Shown: in pieces, positions 43,757 through 53,390 of the stretch
How positions within the stretch are numbered: the first letter of the stretch is position 1
How the letters are laid out: every line of letters begins with the position of its first letter
Assembly (NCBI RefSeq): GCF_024746795.1
Contig: NZ_CP080524.1
Span: 2,210,001 to 2,274,000 of the forward strand
Direction: 5' to 3'
Source of the DNA: Mesorhizobium sp. AR10
GTDB lineage: Bacteria; Pseudomonadota; Alphaproteobacteria; Rhizobiales; Rhizobiaceae
DNA length: 64,000 nt
The notes under the pieces: model-generated
What the model saw: the letters and a program-made list of their open reading frames with translations, nothing else
Databases searched by the model: none
What the model was told of the DNA's origin: nothing
Program-made: the position numbers and the translations under genes

Positions 43757-44707
43757 TCAGTTGTCGCTCGGGCGAACCACCGGCGGGCGGGCGGCCTGCC
43801 GGGCGGCGCCGGCCGTGCCTTCGCTCCGGAACACCTCCTTGGCGATCTCGCCGATGCCGCCGAGCGTGCCGATCAGCGACGAGGCTTCCATCGGCATCAG
43901 CACGACCTTGCTGTTGGTGGCCGTGCCGATCCTGCCCAGCGCTTCGGTATATTTAAGCGCCACGAAGTAGTTGAGCGCCTGCACGTCGCCCTTGGAGATC
44001 GCCTCCGACACAACCTGCGTGGCGCGGGCTTCGGCTTCGGCCGAACGTTCCCGCGCCTCGGCGTCGCGGAAGGCAGCTTCCTTGCGGCCTTCTGCCTCGA
44101 GGATCTGCGATTGCTTGAGACCTTCGGCGGCGAGGATCTGCGCGCGCTTGTTGCGTTCGGCCGTCATCTGCCGGCCCATCGATTCGATGAGGTTGGCCGG
44201 CGGGTTGATGTCCTTGATCTCGACGCGGGTGATCTTGATGCCCCACGGGTGGGCCGCTTCGTCCACGACGCGCAGCAGGCGCTCGTTGATGGCGTCGCGG
44301 TTGGACAGCAGTTCGTCGAGGTCCATCGAACCCATGACGGTGCGGATGTTGGTCATCGTCAGGTTGAGGATGGCGTTCTCCAGGCCGGCGACCTGGTAGG
44401 CGGCCTGCGCCGCATTGAGAATCTGGTAGAAGGCGATGCCGTCGACACCCACGATAGCGTTGTCGCGGGTGATGATTTCCTGGCTCGGAACGTCGAGCAC
44501 CTGCTCCATCATGTTCATCTTGGCGCCGATACGGTCGACGAACGGCACGATGAGGTTGAGGCCTGGGCTCAGTGTCTTGGTGTAACGGCCAAAGCGCTCC
44601 ACCGTATAATTGTAGCCTTGCGGGATTGTCCTGATGCCTTTGATAAGAAGCACCAATACCAGAAAGGCAAGCGCACCAATCGCAATGCCGAAACCACTGA
44701 AGTCCAT
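43757..44707 (-). CDS. SPFH/Band 7 domain protein, stomatin-like (QmcA type)
   Basis: 316 residues from the ATG at 44707, which follows GGGAGAG; upstream in-frame codons to 44764 lack conservation. One N-terminal membrane helix ([15 protein letters not shown]) precedes the SPFH domain, with [17 protein letters not shown] and [13 protein letters not shown] charged coiled coil ([20 protein letters not shown]) lies near 220. It should multimerise at the inner membrane and, with NfeD, organise or protect membrane regions or regulate proteases. The C terminus ([15 protein letters not shown]) is disordered. Confidence 0.9.
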   Translation of the reverse strand: MDFSGFGIAIGALAFLVLVLLIKGIRTIPQGYNYTVERFGRYTKTLSPGLNLIVPFVDRIGAKMNMMEQVLDVPSQEIITRDNAIVGVDGIAFYQILNAAQAAYQVAGLENAILNLTMTNIRTVMGSMDLDELLSNRDAINERLLRVVDEAAHPWGIKITRVEIKDINPPANLIESMGRQMTAERNKRAQILAAEGLKQSQILEAEGRKEAAFRDAEARERSAEAEARATQVVSEAISKGDVQALNYFVALKYTEALGRIGTATNSKVVLMPMEASSLIGTLGGIGEIAKEVFRSEGTAGAARQAARPPVVRPSDN

Positions 44708-44867
44708 TTGGCTCTCCCTCAGATGCCGGCCATGGCGTTGATTCCATGCAACCGACTTCACCAAACACTTAGGTGTGTTTCAATAACGTTACAATCAGGT
44801 GATCGCCGATTGTCGGTGCATAGAATGCCGTAACAGTGGGGCGATCGATCGCCGCAGGGTCGCAGCC

Positions 44868-45932
44868 TCAGACCCAGCCAGACAGTTCGCGCCGCACGAT
44901 CGCCTCGATCACTGCCATGCCTTCCGCGCTGTCGTTAAGGCAAGGGATGTGCGCGAATTTCTCGCCGCCGGCATGATGGAAGGTTTCGGCCGCCTCTCGG
45001 CCGATTTCGTCCAGCGTTTCGATGCAGTCGACGGAAAAGCCCGGATTGACGACGGCGATCGATTTCACGCCGTCCTTTCCGAGTTTTTCGACCGTCTTGT
45101 CGGTGTAGGGCTGCAGCCATTCCTGGGCGCCGAAGCGCGACTGGAAGGTGGTGATCAGTTTCTTGTCGCTCCAGCCGAGGCTTTCGCGCAGCAGACGCGT
45201 CGTCTTCACGCAATGGCAGTGATAGGGGTCGCCCTTTTCGAAATAGGTTTTTGGGATGCCGTGATAGGAGGCGATGACCACCTCGGGTTCGAAATCGAGG
45301 CTCGCCAGATGCCGTTCGATCGAACGGGCAAGCGCCTCGATATAGACCGGCTCGTCATAGTAGGGCGGCACGCTGCGGATGGCAGGGGCTCGCCGCATCT
45401 TCATCAGCGCGCGAAACAGCTGATCGTTGGCGGTCGCCGTCGTCGTCGCTGAATATTGCGGATAGAGCGGGAAGCAAAGGATGCGGTCGCAGCCTTGCTC
45501 GACCAGTTTTTTGGCGACGCTCTCGGTCGAAGGATTGCCATAGCGCATCGCCCATTCGACGACGACATCGGGCAGGTCGCCCAGCGCCTGGCCCAGCTTT
45601 TCGCCCTGGGCACGGGTGAAGGTGCGCAGCGGCGACTCGTTGCGCTCCCGGTTCCAGATCCTGGCGTAGTTGGCGCCCGACTTCTTCGGCCTTGTGGTGA
45701 GAACCAGGCCATAGAGGATCGGATACCAGATCGCCCTGTTGAGTTCGATGACGCGCGGATCGGACAGGAATTCCCTGAGATAGCGCCACATCGGCTTGAA
45801 GTCGGTGCCGTCTGGCGTGCCGAGATTGACCAGCATGACGCCGATCTTGCCGGCCTTGACCGGTGGATGTCCCGCAGGCAACGGGCCGAGCGCCTTCGCG
45901 GCCTTGGGATCGACAGGGGTGGAAAGCGTCAT
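44868..45932 (-). CDS. hemH: Ferrochelatase
   Basis: 354 residues. The N-terminal block is KIGVMLVNLGTPDGTD. The active-site His is in VIASYHGIPKTYFEKGDPY near 220, and the Glu is in NPGFSVDCIETLDEI. It also has ILCFPLYPQYSATTTA. It inserts Fe2+ into protoporphyrin IX, the last step of heme synthesis; in rhizobia this also feeds symbiotic respiration. It stands alone on the minus strand between the SPFH gene and a terminator. I see no Irr or RirA box that I would trust. Confidence 0.96.
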   Translation of the reverse strand: MTLSTPVDPKAAKALGPLPAGHPPVKAGKIGVMLVNLGTPDGTDFKPMWRYLREFLSDPRVIELNRAIWYPILYGLVLTTRPKKSGANYARIWNRERNESPLRTFTRAQGEKLGQALGDLPDVVVEWAMRYGNPSTESVAKKLVEQGCDRILCFPLYPQYSATTTATANDQLFRALMKMRRAPAIRSVPPYYDEPVYIEALARSIERHLASLDFEPEVVIASYHGIPKTYFEKGDPYHCHCVKTTRLLRESLGWSDKKLITTFQSRFGAQEWLQPYTDKTVEKLGKDGVKSIAVVNPGFSVDCIETLDEIGREAAETFHHAGGEKFAHIPCLNDSAEGMAVIEAIVRRELSGWV

Positions 45933-46034
45933 AAAAATTCTCCGGACACCACGCGAAACCAGCGATGTCGCGGCGAAACTAGCGATGCGGCGCCAGTTTT
46001 CAATGCTGCGTCTGGCCGCACCTTATCTGGAAAG

Positions 46035-46070
46035 CAGAAAACCCGCCCGGTTTCCCAGACGGGTTTTCTG
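46035..46070 (-). terminator. Terminator of the 5'-nucleotidase gene
   Basis: An 11-bp perfect stem CAGAAAACCCG/CGGGTTTTCTG with a 14-nt loop, 21 bp after the stop of the upstream minus-strand gene. The AT-rich base gives T-runs on both strands, so it may work both ways. Confidence 0.65.
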
Positions 46071-46090
46071 GTCGCAGCCGCAAAGCGAGG

Positions 46091-48127
46091 TTACTTCGGT
46101 GGAATGGTCAAGGTCGCGCCAACGGGGAGCCGGCGCGGCTCATATCCCTTGTTGGCCTCGGAGATCACCTTCCATTTGGTGCCGTCGCCATAGGCCTTCT
46201 CAGCCAGATCCCAATAGGTATCGCCGGCAGCGATCACATGGCTGCCTTCGGCTGGCGCGGCCTCAGCTGGCTTTGCCGGTTCAGTAGCCGGAGCCGCAGG
46301 CTCGGCCGGTTTTGCCGGTTCGGCAGGCGCCGGTGCGGCCGGTGCGGCTTCAGCCGGGACGGTCGGCGGCGTCGTAGCGATATCGCCGGAGTCTGCCGGC
46401 AATGCAGGCATGGCCGGCTCCGCCGGTGCAGCCTCGGCCGGCTTTGCCGGCGCAGGTGCCGGCTCGGCAGGCTTGGCCGGTTCCGCGGCAGGGGCCGCCG
46501 GAGCTGCCGCAACCGTCGCGGCGATTTCGGTGATGCGGCCGTCGAGCTTGGGCGTATAGGGCTTGTGCGCGCCGAGATAGTCGGCGACCACCTGTTCGAG
46601 GCCCGGACCGTAGTCATAGGCGTTCTTGGCCTTATCGGCGAAGATCTTGTAGCCGTCGCCACCCTGGCGGACATAGTTGTTGGTGGCGACCAGATAGTCC
46701 TTGTCCGGATTGAGCGGGGTCCAGGCACCGCCTTCCATGACCTCGACCGATTTGACGCGCCCTGCATTGGGCGCGACCGATTTGTCGAAGGCGTATTTCA
46801 GCCCGGCGACCTGCGGGAAGCGTCCGGCGCCGTCCTCGAGCTGGCTAAGGCCGCTTTCCAACCCGGCGACGAGATCCTTGCCGGAAATCTGGAAGGTGGC
46901 CAGCGTGTTCTGGAACGGCAGCACGGTCAGCACCTCGCCCATGGTGACAGTACCCTGGTCGATCGAGGCGCGCAGGCCGCCGCCATTCGAAATGACGATC
47001 TCGACACCTTGGCCCTTGACGCGGTCGAGGATCGCATCGGAGACGAGATTGCCCATCTCGCATTCGCGGGCGCGACAGTTTTCGCGGCTGCCATCGATCG
47101 CCTTGGTGGTCTCGGCGACTTCCTTGTTCTTTAAAGTCTCGATCGGTGCGCCAAGCTCCTTGATGCGGGCAAGCACGGCAGGATCGGGCGTGATCGACTT
47201 GTCGAGAAAGATCGGGTCGCCGCTGGCCTGCTTGACGACGCCATTGTCGTCGAACACGACCTTGAACTCGCCAAGGTATTTTGAATAGGACGCCGCCTGG
47301 ACGACCGGCACCTTGTAGCCGTCGGGGTTGTCGACCATCGTCGGGTAGGGGCCTTCCGCCTTCGGGTCGGTGTTGGACAGCAGCGAGTGGCTGTGACCGC
47401 CAACCACCACGTCGATGCCGGGGATCTTGGCGATAACGTCGCGCTCACGCTTGTAGCCGATATGGGTCACCGCGATGATCTTGTTGATGCCTTGCGCCTT
47501 CAGCTTCTCGACTTCCGATGTGATCGACTTGACGTCGTCCTCGATGGTGATGTTCGGCCCGGGGGCCGAGATCTCGGGCGTGTCGTTGGTGACCGCGCCG
47601 ATGATGCCGATCTTCTGGCCACCGACCTCGATCACGATCGACGGTTTCACCCGGTCGCCAAGCTTGGATTGCGCGTTGGCCTTCACATTGGCGCCGAGAA
47701 TGGGAAACTTGATCATGTCGAGGAACGGCGCCAGCGCCGTCTCGCCATCATCGAACTCGTGATTGCCGAGTGCCATGGCGTCGAATTTCATCTCGTTGAG
47801 AAACTCGCCTTCGACCTTGCCCTTGTAGGTCGTATAGAACAGCGAGCCCTGGAAATTGTCGCCGGCGCTGAGCAGCAGGACGTTCTGGCCTTCCAGCTTC
47901 TTGCGCTCCTGGGCGATCGCGGTGATCAGACGGCCCGCGCCGCCAATGCACTCGCCCTTGGTCTCCTCCTCGGCCGAGCATGTCGACTCGTATTTGTTGT
48001 TGCCTTCGATGCGGCTGTGCCAGTCGTTGATGTGCAGGATGTTGAGCGTGTAGTCGGCAAAGGATGCTCCGGCCGACAGGCCAAGCGCGGATGCCGACAG
48101 AGCGGCAATGGCGGCGATCTTCTTCAT
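46091..48127 (-). CDS. Periplasmic 5'-nucleotidase/metallophosphatase with C-terminal LysM domain
   Basis: 678 residues from the ATG at 48127 (GGGAGACGAAG before it). A signal peptide ends near ASFA. The metallophosphatase domain has LHINDWHSRIEGN, LGNHEFDDGE, AVTHIGYKRE and GGHSHSLL; the 5'-nucleotidase C-terminal domain follows with SNGGGLRASIDQG and YVRQGGDGYKIF. Residues about 510-620 form an Ala/Pro/Glu linker of near-repeats, and the last 50 are a LysM domain (SHVIAAGDTYWDLAEKAYG). The enzyme frees nucleosides and phosphate from nucleotides in the periplasm. The LysM tail, unusual in UshA-type enzymes, suggests it is held on peptidoglycan. Confidence 0.88.
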   Translation of the reverse strand: MKKIAAIAALSASALGLSAGASFADYTLNILHINDWHSRIEGNNKYESTCSAEEETKGECIGGAGRLITAIAQERKKLEGQNVLLLSAGDNFQGSLFYTTYKGKVEGEFLNEMKFDAMALGNHEFDDGETALAPFLDMIKFPILGANVKANAQSKLGDRVKPSIVIEVGGQKIGIIGAVTNDTPEISAPGPNITIEDDVKSITSEVEKLKAQGINKIIAVTHIGYKRERDVIAKIPGIDVVVGGHSHSLLSNTDPKAEGPYPTMVDNPDGYKVPVVQAASYSKYLGEFKVVFDDNGVVKQASGDPIFLDKSITPDPAVLARIKELGAPIETLKNKEVAETTKAIDGSRENCRARECEMGNLVSDAILDRVKGQGVEIVISNGGGLRASIDQGTVTMGEVLTVLPFQNTLATFQISGKDLVAGLESGLSQLEDGAGRFPQVAGLKYAFDKSVAPNAGRVKSVEVMEGGAWTPLNPDKDYLVATNNYVRQGGDGYKIFADKAKNAYDYGPGLEQVVADYLGAHKPYTPKLDGRITEIAATVAAAPAAPAAEPAKPAEPAPAPAKPAEAAPAEPAMPALPADSGDIATTPPTVPAEAAPAAPAPAEPAKPAEPAAPATEPAKPAEAAPAEGSHVIAAGDTYWDLAEKAYGDGTKWKVISEANKGYEPRRLPVGATLTIPPK

Positions 48128-48304
48128 CTTCGTCTCCCGGATGATATGACCAGAGGCGTTTAACGCTCTTGCTTGACTGGAATGTAACAGCCCTCGCAGG
48201 CCATGTTCACACCCTGTTTTGGTGGATGCAAGCAGAAATCGGAAGGACGGCGGCGCAGGGCCGCCGTCCTTCAATAGCCTTCAATAAATGGAAACTGCGC
48301 CGGC

Positions 48305-48682
48305 TTAAACGCGCCTTGTCAGCACGAAGTTCTGGCCGCTCGCGCTGGTGCAGTTGAGCTGGCTGGTGGACACCATCAGGCAGTTGAAGCTGACCGGCGT
48401 CTGGCGGATCAGCGAGGTGCCGTTGATCTCGACCGAAGTCGCGCCGGTCATGGTGTAGCTGCCTTCGGCCAGTTTCTGGCCGGTGTCGGTGGCGACGGTG
48501 GTAAAGCTTCCGCTGGAGAAGGTCGACAGACCAGTGCCTTTCGCGTCGATCCATGAGCCCTCGACGCCTTTCTGGCCAGACCCTATCGGCGGCTGGTCGG
48601 GACCGCCGGTCGTGCAGGCAGCAAGCATCGTTGCAAGGGCCGCTGCCACGCCCATCGAAAGAATTTTTCGCGCAATAATCAT
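48305..48682 (-). CDS. omp10: Omp10-like outer-membrane lipoprotein (AprI/Inh-type fold)
   Basis: 125 residues from the ATG at 48682, with GGAGAGG upstream. The lipobox is ATMLAAC, giving a lipid-modified Cys near position 23. The mature part (GVEGSWIDAKGTGLSTFSSG, KLAEGSYTMTG, SFNCLMVSTSQLNCTS) closely follows Brucella Omp10 as I recall it, a 126-residue lipoprotein surface antigen. The beta-barrel fold is of the AprI/Inh protease-inhibitor type. It is probably anchored in the outer membrane. A standalone gene, with a gap of about 180 bp on each side. Confidence 0.82.
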   Translation of the reverse strand: MIIARKILSMGVAAALATMLAACTTGGPDQPPIGSGQKGVEGSWIDAKGTGLSTFSSGSFTTVATDTGQKLAEGSYTMTGATSVEINGTSLIRQTPVSFNCLMVSTSQLNCTSASGQNFVLTRRV

Positions 48683-48868
48683 ATGAAAACCCTCTCCTCT
48701 CGCAACGGCCCGAAAATCGGCTTCGATTTCAGAAAGCACGATACGTCCATTCAAAGTGCCAGAGCGTGCTTTGTACGTCTGAGTGGACGCACGTCGCTCT
48801 AGTCCGCATAACTTCAATCGCCCGATTTCCGGGCGATTGCAAGGCAGTGAAGCATGCTGGCCGAACCG

Positions 48869-50314
48869 CTATCGCACAAGAATGTTGCGGAATTGCCACG
48901 GGTCGTTTTTGTCGAGGTCTTCGGGGAATAGGCCAGGGCGGTTATCGAGCGGCGTCCAGTCGGTATAGTAGCCCTTGACCGGACCGAGATAGGGGCTCTG
49001 CACTTCCAGGCAGCGCTTGTAGTCCATCTCGTCGGCCTCGACGATGCCGGCTTCAGGATTCTCCAGTGCCCAGACCATGCCGGCCAGCACCGCCGAGGTG
49101 ACCTGCATGCCGGTGGCGTTCTGATAGGGCGCCAGCTTGCGGGCCTCGGCCAGCGACAGCTGCGAGCCATACCAGTAGGCGTTCTTGTCGTGGCCGTAGA
49201 GCAGCACGCCGAGCTCGTCGACACCGTCGACCAGTTCGTTTTCGTCGAGCACGTGGTGCACCGGTTGAGCCTTGCCGGCGGCGCCGAACATCTCATGCAG
49301 CGACAGCACGGCGTCATTGCAGGGGTGGTAGGCATAGTGGCAGGTCGGGCGGTAGTGAACCTTGCCCTTCTTGCCGCGCACGGTGAAGAAATCGGCGATC
49401 GAGATCGCCTCGTTGTGCGTCACCAGGAAGCCGTATTGCGGGCCTGGCGTCGGGCACCATGAGCGGACACGGGTGTTGGCGCCCGGCTGCTCCAGATAGA
49501 TGGCGGCCTGCGAACCATGCTTGTGTTTCTTGCCGTTCTTCGGCATCCATTTCTCATGGGTGCCCCAGCCGAGCTCGGCCGGCTGCAGCCCTTCCGAAAT
49601 GAAGCCTTCGACCGACCAGGTGTTCCAGAACACGTCCATCGGCTTCGGCTTCTTGGTGCGCTGGGTGTCGCGCTCGGCGATATGAATGCCCTTGACGCCG
49701 GCCTTCTTCATCAATTTGGCCCAGCCTTCGCGATCGGATTGGGCCGGTTCGGAAAATTCGAGGCCAAGATCGGTGGCGAGGTTCAGTAGCGCCTGCTTGA
49801 CGAACCACGAGATCATGCCCGGATTGGCACCGCAGGTCGAAATCGCCGTCGCGCCGCCAGGGTTGTCATGCTTTTCCTCGAGCAGCGATTCACGCAGCGC
49901 GTAATTGGTTCGGCTGGCGTTGTCGGCCTTGGTATCGAAATAGAAGCCGAGCCATGGCTCGACCACGGTGTCGATGTAAAGCACGCCGAGCTTGCGGCAG
50001 AGCCGCATCAGATCCACCGAGCCGGTATCGACCGACAGGTTGACGCAAAAGCCCTGGCCACCGCCATTGGTCAGCAGCGGCGTCAGCAGCTTCTTGTAGT
50101 TCTTCCTGGTCACGGCTTCCTGCACGAAGGCGACGCCGCGCTCATCGAGCAGCTTGCGGTCGGTGTCGCGCGGGTCGATGACCGTCATGCGCGATTTGTC
50201 GAACTTGAAATGGCGCTCGATCAGCGGCAGCGTTCCCCGTCCGATAGAGCCGAAGCCGATCATCACGACGGGGCCGGTGATTTCACCGTAGACGGGCCAG
50301 TTTTCGTTCGCCAT
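48869..50314 (-). CDS. hss: Homospermidine synthase
   Basis: 481 residues. The NAD(P)-binding fold is VVMIGFGSIGRGTLPLIERH at the N terminus, followed by YIDTVVEPWLGFYFD and HHVLDENELVDGVDELG. The full length and these blocks match the bacterial enzyme that makes sym-homospermidine from two putrescines (or putrescine and spermidine) with NAD+ as hydride carrier. Homospermidine is a main polyamine of rhizobia. AAGGAGT lies before the ATG. No decarboxylase gene is adjacent, although one often is in relatives. Confidence 0.95.
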   Translation of the reverse strand: MANENWPVYGEITGPVVMIGFGSIGRGTLPLIERHFKFDKSRMTVIDPRDTDRKLLDERGVAFVQEAVTRKNYKKLLTPLLTNGGGQGFCVNLSVDTGSVDLMRLCRKLGVLYIDTVVEPWLGFYFDTKADNASRTNYALRESLLEEKHDNPGGATAISTCGANPGMISWFVKQALLNLATDLGLEFSEPAQSDREGWAKLMKKAGVKGIHIAERDTQRTKKPKPMDVFWNTWSVEGFISEGLQPAELGWGTHEKWMPKNGKKHKHGSQAAIYLEQPGANTRVRSWCPTPGPQYGFLVTHNEAISIADFFTVRGKKGKVHYRPTCHYAYHPCNDAVLSLHEMFGAAGKAQPVHHVLDENELVDGVDELGVLLYGHDKNAYWYGSQLSLAEARKLAPYQNATGMQVTSAVLAGMVWALENPEAGIVEADEMDYKRCLEVQSPYLGPVKGYYTDWTPLDNRPGLFPEDLDKNDPWQFRNILVR

Positions 50315-50430
50315 CTATCGAATACTCCTTAAAAAAAACACTCCGGAACAGCCGCTTGGCCGCGGCGCGACAAACCATAGATCATTGTCACAATAAAGGG
50401 CAAAGCCGGAAATGCCTGGCGTCATCGCAC

Positions 50431-51684
50431 CTATAGCCCGACCAATCTTGCGAATTCCGGCTTGAAAAGATCCTGTGCCTCGGAGACCGGCAGTTCCAGC
50501 ACATCGTCGCCGCAGGCCTGGATGGCATGCGGCAGGCCCTGGAGCCGGAAGACCAGAAGCTGCTTGTCGCCGTCGCGCTTCAGGCTGGCCGCCAGATAGT
50601 CATCGACCAGATCGTTCGTGCCGCATTCGGCTTCGAAATCGATCTGGGTCTGATCGGTTGGTTTTTTGCGCCTTTCCGCGATGAAGGCGATGAGCGAGGG
50701 GCCGGGTTTGCCGTCGACCGTATCGGAAAAAATATCCTGAAGGCCGAGCAGGACGCCGCGGCGCACGTCCATCACATAGGCTTCCGAATAGTTGGTCGGG
50801 TGTGCCCCGCCGCAAAACAGACTGCCGGACTCCCGCCAGCTCATCAGTTGCGGGGTCAGCGAAGTGACTTCCGACGTCGAGTCCTCATAGCCGCCGAGCG
50901 AACCGTCATCCATGGTGTCGATCGGGCCGTTCTCGTGAAAGCCGGCATAGCGCAACGCTGCGCAGCTCAACGCGCCGAGGCTGGCATGCCGGTGCCGGTT
51001 GTGGAGCAAGGCATTCGCTGCCTCGGCCGATGTGTCACCCGACAGTTCAACGATGCGTGGCATGGCGAATCTGGTGCGCGGATCGACGACATAGCTAAAG
51101 GAGGCATCCGGCCAGCCGGTCTTCTCGCCAATCCTCGGGGCAAGAGTCCGGGGGGCAAAATCCAGCCGCAGATAGTCGTAAGGCGATGCTTCCATGGTGA
51201 TCGGCGCATCGTCGCCGGAGAATTTGATGTCGGTGAAATCATGGAGATCGAGCGGGCTCGAAGCGGGCGGCTCGGTCTGCTCACGGGCTGCAATGCGGGT
51301 CAGTTTCAACGGCCGTGTCTTTTTCCCGATCCAGGTGCCTTCCAATGTCTTGCCCTTGTCGGCAGAGGCGAGGCGCCAGATCGCGGCCACCGGTGCGGCC
51401 TGGCCTTCCCCGCATTTCTCGGCGCCGCACGCTTCCTCCTCCGCCAATTCGAAACGGCGCCCCTTCAGCGGCCTGGCCTGCAGCGGGATGTCGACACCCT
51501 TCGAGCGGTAGAAGTAGCGGCCGGCGAGTGGACCATCCGGCGCCGACGGATCGCCTGTGAATTCGACGACGATGTCGGTTTGTCCGATCTTGCCGGCGTA
51601 AGTCACCGGCTCGGCCAGTGCTGCTGTCGACAGGCCCAACAGCGCGGCCACGAGTGCGACCGGTTTGCTAAGACAATGACTCAT
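50431..51684 (-). CDS. Secreted protein of unknown function with DUF3298-like tail
   Basis: 417 residues with a signal peptide (VALVAALLGLSTAALA). I do not recognise the whole protein. The first part (about 25-140) looks like a small beta domain with a Cys pair in EEEACGAEKCGEG. The C-terminal half carries SGSLFCGGAHPTNYSEAYVMDV, which resembles the heptad of DUF3298/RsiV-type periplasmic domains. ECGTND and QACGDDVLELP supply two more Cys, so disulfides are likely. It overlaps the DUF3445 gene by 17 bp and is the last gene of the pabB operon. Confidence 0.6.
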   Translation of the reverse strand: MSHCLSKPVALVAALLGLSTAALAEPVTYAGKIGQTDIVVEFTGDPSAPDGPLAGRYFYRSKGVDIPLQARPLKGRRFELAEEEACGAEKCGEGQAAPVAAIWRLASADKGKTLEGTWIGKKTRPLKLTRIAAREQTEPPASSPLDLHDFTDIKFSGDDAPITMEASPYDYLRLDFAPRTLAPRIGEKTGWPDASFSYVVDPRTRFAMPRIVELSGDTSAEAANALLHNRHRHASLGALSCAALRYAGFHENGPIDTMDDGSLGGYEDSTSEVTSLTPQLMSWRESGSLFCGGAHPTNYSEAYVMDVRRGVLLGLQDIFSDTVDGKPGPSLIAFIAERRKKPTDQTQIDFEAECGTNDLVDDYLAASLKRDGDKQLLVFRLQGLPHAIQACGDDVLELPVSEAQDLFKPEFARLVGL

Positions 51685-52618
51685 CGTTCCCCCGAGCCAT
51701 GATTTTCAGGCTTTCCGCCAGTTTGTCACGGTCGGCGGTCAGGCCCTTGTAGTCAAGCTGTGCCGCGTCCAACGTCAGAATTTGTGCGGCAAAGGACGCT
51801 GCAAGTGCTGCCCGGTCGGGATGGTGCGCCAGCACCTTGAGCGGGTCGAGATGGATGCGGATGGTGAACAGGATGTCGCGCGAAACAGGAAGTTTCCGTA
51901 ACGTCTGCCGCTCGACGCGGATGAAGGCATGAGCGTTGACGTCACCATCCGGAAATCGGGTAGGGCGGTTTGTAGCGCGGTCGATCCGCTCGATGTTGGA
52001 TAGCGGATGATAGAGCGTGTCGTCGGCCTGGATCGACCAATTGTAGCGCTCGACCGCCTGGCCCTGCAGGCCGTCGAACATGCGGTTGATGAGATCGGCG
52101 AAACGCGTCGCCGGGCCGAAACCCGGCACCGGCGCGTGGATCTGCTGCAGCGGGCGGCCGAACTTTTCGATCAGTGACCATGACGAGGGAAAGCACAGCG
52201 AACCGGCAACCAGGCGCCAGCCGCTTTCGTCGCGACGCATCAGGATCAGGTCTTCCTGGACAAGCAATGAGGCCGCGACGAGCGGCGCATCGCTGGAACC
52301 ACCGACAGGACCGCCAATGCCCTCTGTGGCGCCGATCACCTCGATCCCTGAGCTCGAGCGCCGGTAGATTTCAGGGAAATTTGCGAGCAGATGTGCGTCG
52401 AGCAAATCGAGCACTTCGCGTTGGGCCTCGCGCGTGCCTTCCTCCTCGACAAAGACCCTGTCGGGGATTTCGGCGTAGCGCCGGCGCTTCTCGGCGAGAT
52501 AGGACTTGAGATGCTCGTCGACCTCGATCCACCTGCCAGGGTCGAGCGGCTTCAGCCCGATGGTGAACAGCTTCGAGGAGCCGTCATAGGGCGTATGGAT
52601 GGGCGCGCGGACACTCAT
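51668..52618 (-). CDS. DUF3445 / heme-dependent oxidative N-demethylase-like protein
   Basis: 316 residues, starting at an ATG that overlaps the stop of the YciI remnant (ATGA). The family signatures RRDESGWRLVAGSLCFPSSW, IHAPVPGF and RVERQTLRKLPVSRDILFTI are present. DUF3445 proteins are annotated as the alpha subunit of a heme-dependent oxidative N-demethylase; fungal and bacterial relatives are poorly studied. No other subunits are adjacent, so it probably works alone or with dispersed partners. The 17-bp overlap with the following secreted protein gene shows tight coupling. Confidence 0.8.
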   Translation of the reverse strand: MSVRAPIHTPYDGSSKLFTIGLKPLDPGRWIEVDEHLKSYLAEKRRRYAEIPDRVFVEEEGTREAQREVLDLLDAHLLANFPEIYRRSSSGIEVIGATEGIGGPVGGSSDAPLVAASLLVQEDLILMRRDESGWRLVAGSLCFPSSWSLIEKFGRPLQQIHAPVPGFGPATRFADLINRMFDGLQGQAVERYNWSIQADDTLYHPLSNIERIDRATNRPTRFPDGDVNAHAFIRVERQTLRKLPVSRDILFTIRIHLDPLKVLAHHPDRAALAASFAAQILTLDAAQLDYKGLTADRDKLAESLKIMARGNDESLS

Positions 52619-52708
52619 GCTTCTTCATAGGCGTCCAATGCGACTGCGGTCATTCGGTTGGTCGATCTCGGTCAGCGGCACCCTGTAGTTCAGCGAAACG
52701 ACGAGCAT
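52615..52708 (-). pseudogene. YciI-like gene remnant with internal deletion
   Basis: The ATG at 52708 has GGGAGA upstream and opens MLVVSLNYRVPLTEID, the N-terminal strand of YciI-type ferredoxin-like proteins. The next bases in another frame read MTAVALDAYEEA and stop at TGA 52617-52615, overlapping the DUF3445 start. That tail resembles a YciI C terminus. YciI proteins are about 95 residues, so about 200 bp between the two ends appear to be missing, and the 94-bp remnant is out of frame. As written only a 27-residue peptide would be made. Confidence 0.55.
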
Positions 52709-52727
52709 TGCATTCTCCCGGGTTGCG

Positions 52728-53390
52728 TCATGCCAGCTTTGCCGGGATCAACCCGCGCAGCGAATTGCCGACAAAAAGCGCCTTGGCCGACTTCAGACCT
52801 TCCAAGGTGTAGATCGCTTCGCCGGCGCGGCCTTCATCCAGCAATGCGCCGCGCAATACGCCAGGCAGCAGGCCGCAATCGAGGCGGGGCGTGGTCAGCA
52901 CACCGTCACCGAAATCGGCAAATACGTTGGATATCGTACCCTCGCAGATTTCGCCGCGCTCGTTGGCCAGAAGCACCTCGTCGGCCTGGCTGATCAGATA
53001 TTCGGCGCGAGCCCGCTGATAGGTCTCCCGGCGACTGGTCTTGTGGCGCAGCAGCGTGTCGTTCGAGTCCAGCCGTACCCGCGCCAGCTGCAGCCGCCAG
53101 ACCTTGTTGGCGGCGAGTGGCTCATAGGGCTGGGCGGCGGCCGTCATCTTGCCGTTGCGCGACAAAACGAGGCGTGTGCGCAACGCAATGCTGGAGCCGC
53201 TGACCGCGTTGCCCAGCACGTCACCGATCTTCTGCGGATCGCAGGTGAAGCCGAGCTCCGCTGCAGAGCCATAGAGCCGTGCGAGATGACGCTCAAAGCG
53301 GAGGAAGCCGGAGCCCGGTTCCCAGCGCATGGTTTCGATCAGTTCGAAATCGGCGGCGTTCCCGTCGCGAAGCGCGCTTTCAGCAGACAC
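52728..53390 (-). CDS. pabC: Class IV aminotransferase, 4-amino-4-deoxychorismate lyase-like
   Basis: 220 residues if started at the GTG at 53390, which lies eight bases after GGAGGAG and within the 3' end of pabB (52-bp overlap). The PLP Lys is in LLRHKTSRRETYQRA near 115, with EVLLANERGEICEGTISNVF and the phosphate-binding GLLPGVLRGAL. It releases pyruvate from aminodeoxychorismate to give p-aminobenzoate for folate. In other proteobacteria PabB and PabC are fused; here they overlap instead, which gives coupling. Confidence 0.85.
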   Translation of the reverse strand: MSAESALRDGNAADFELIETMRWEPGSGFLRFERHLARLYGSAAELGFTCDPQKIGDVLGNAVSGSSIALRTRLVLSRNGKMTAAAQPYEPLAANKVWRLQLARVRLDSNDTLLRHKTSRRETYQRARAEYLISQADEVLLANERGEICEGTISNVFADFGDGVLTTPRLDCGLLPGVLRGALLDEGRAGEAIYTLEGLKSAKALFVGNSLRGLIPAKLA

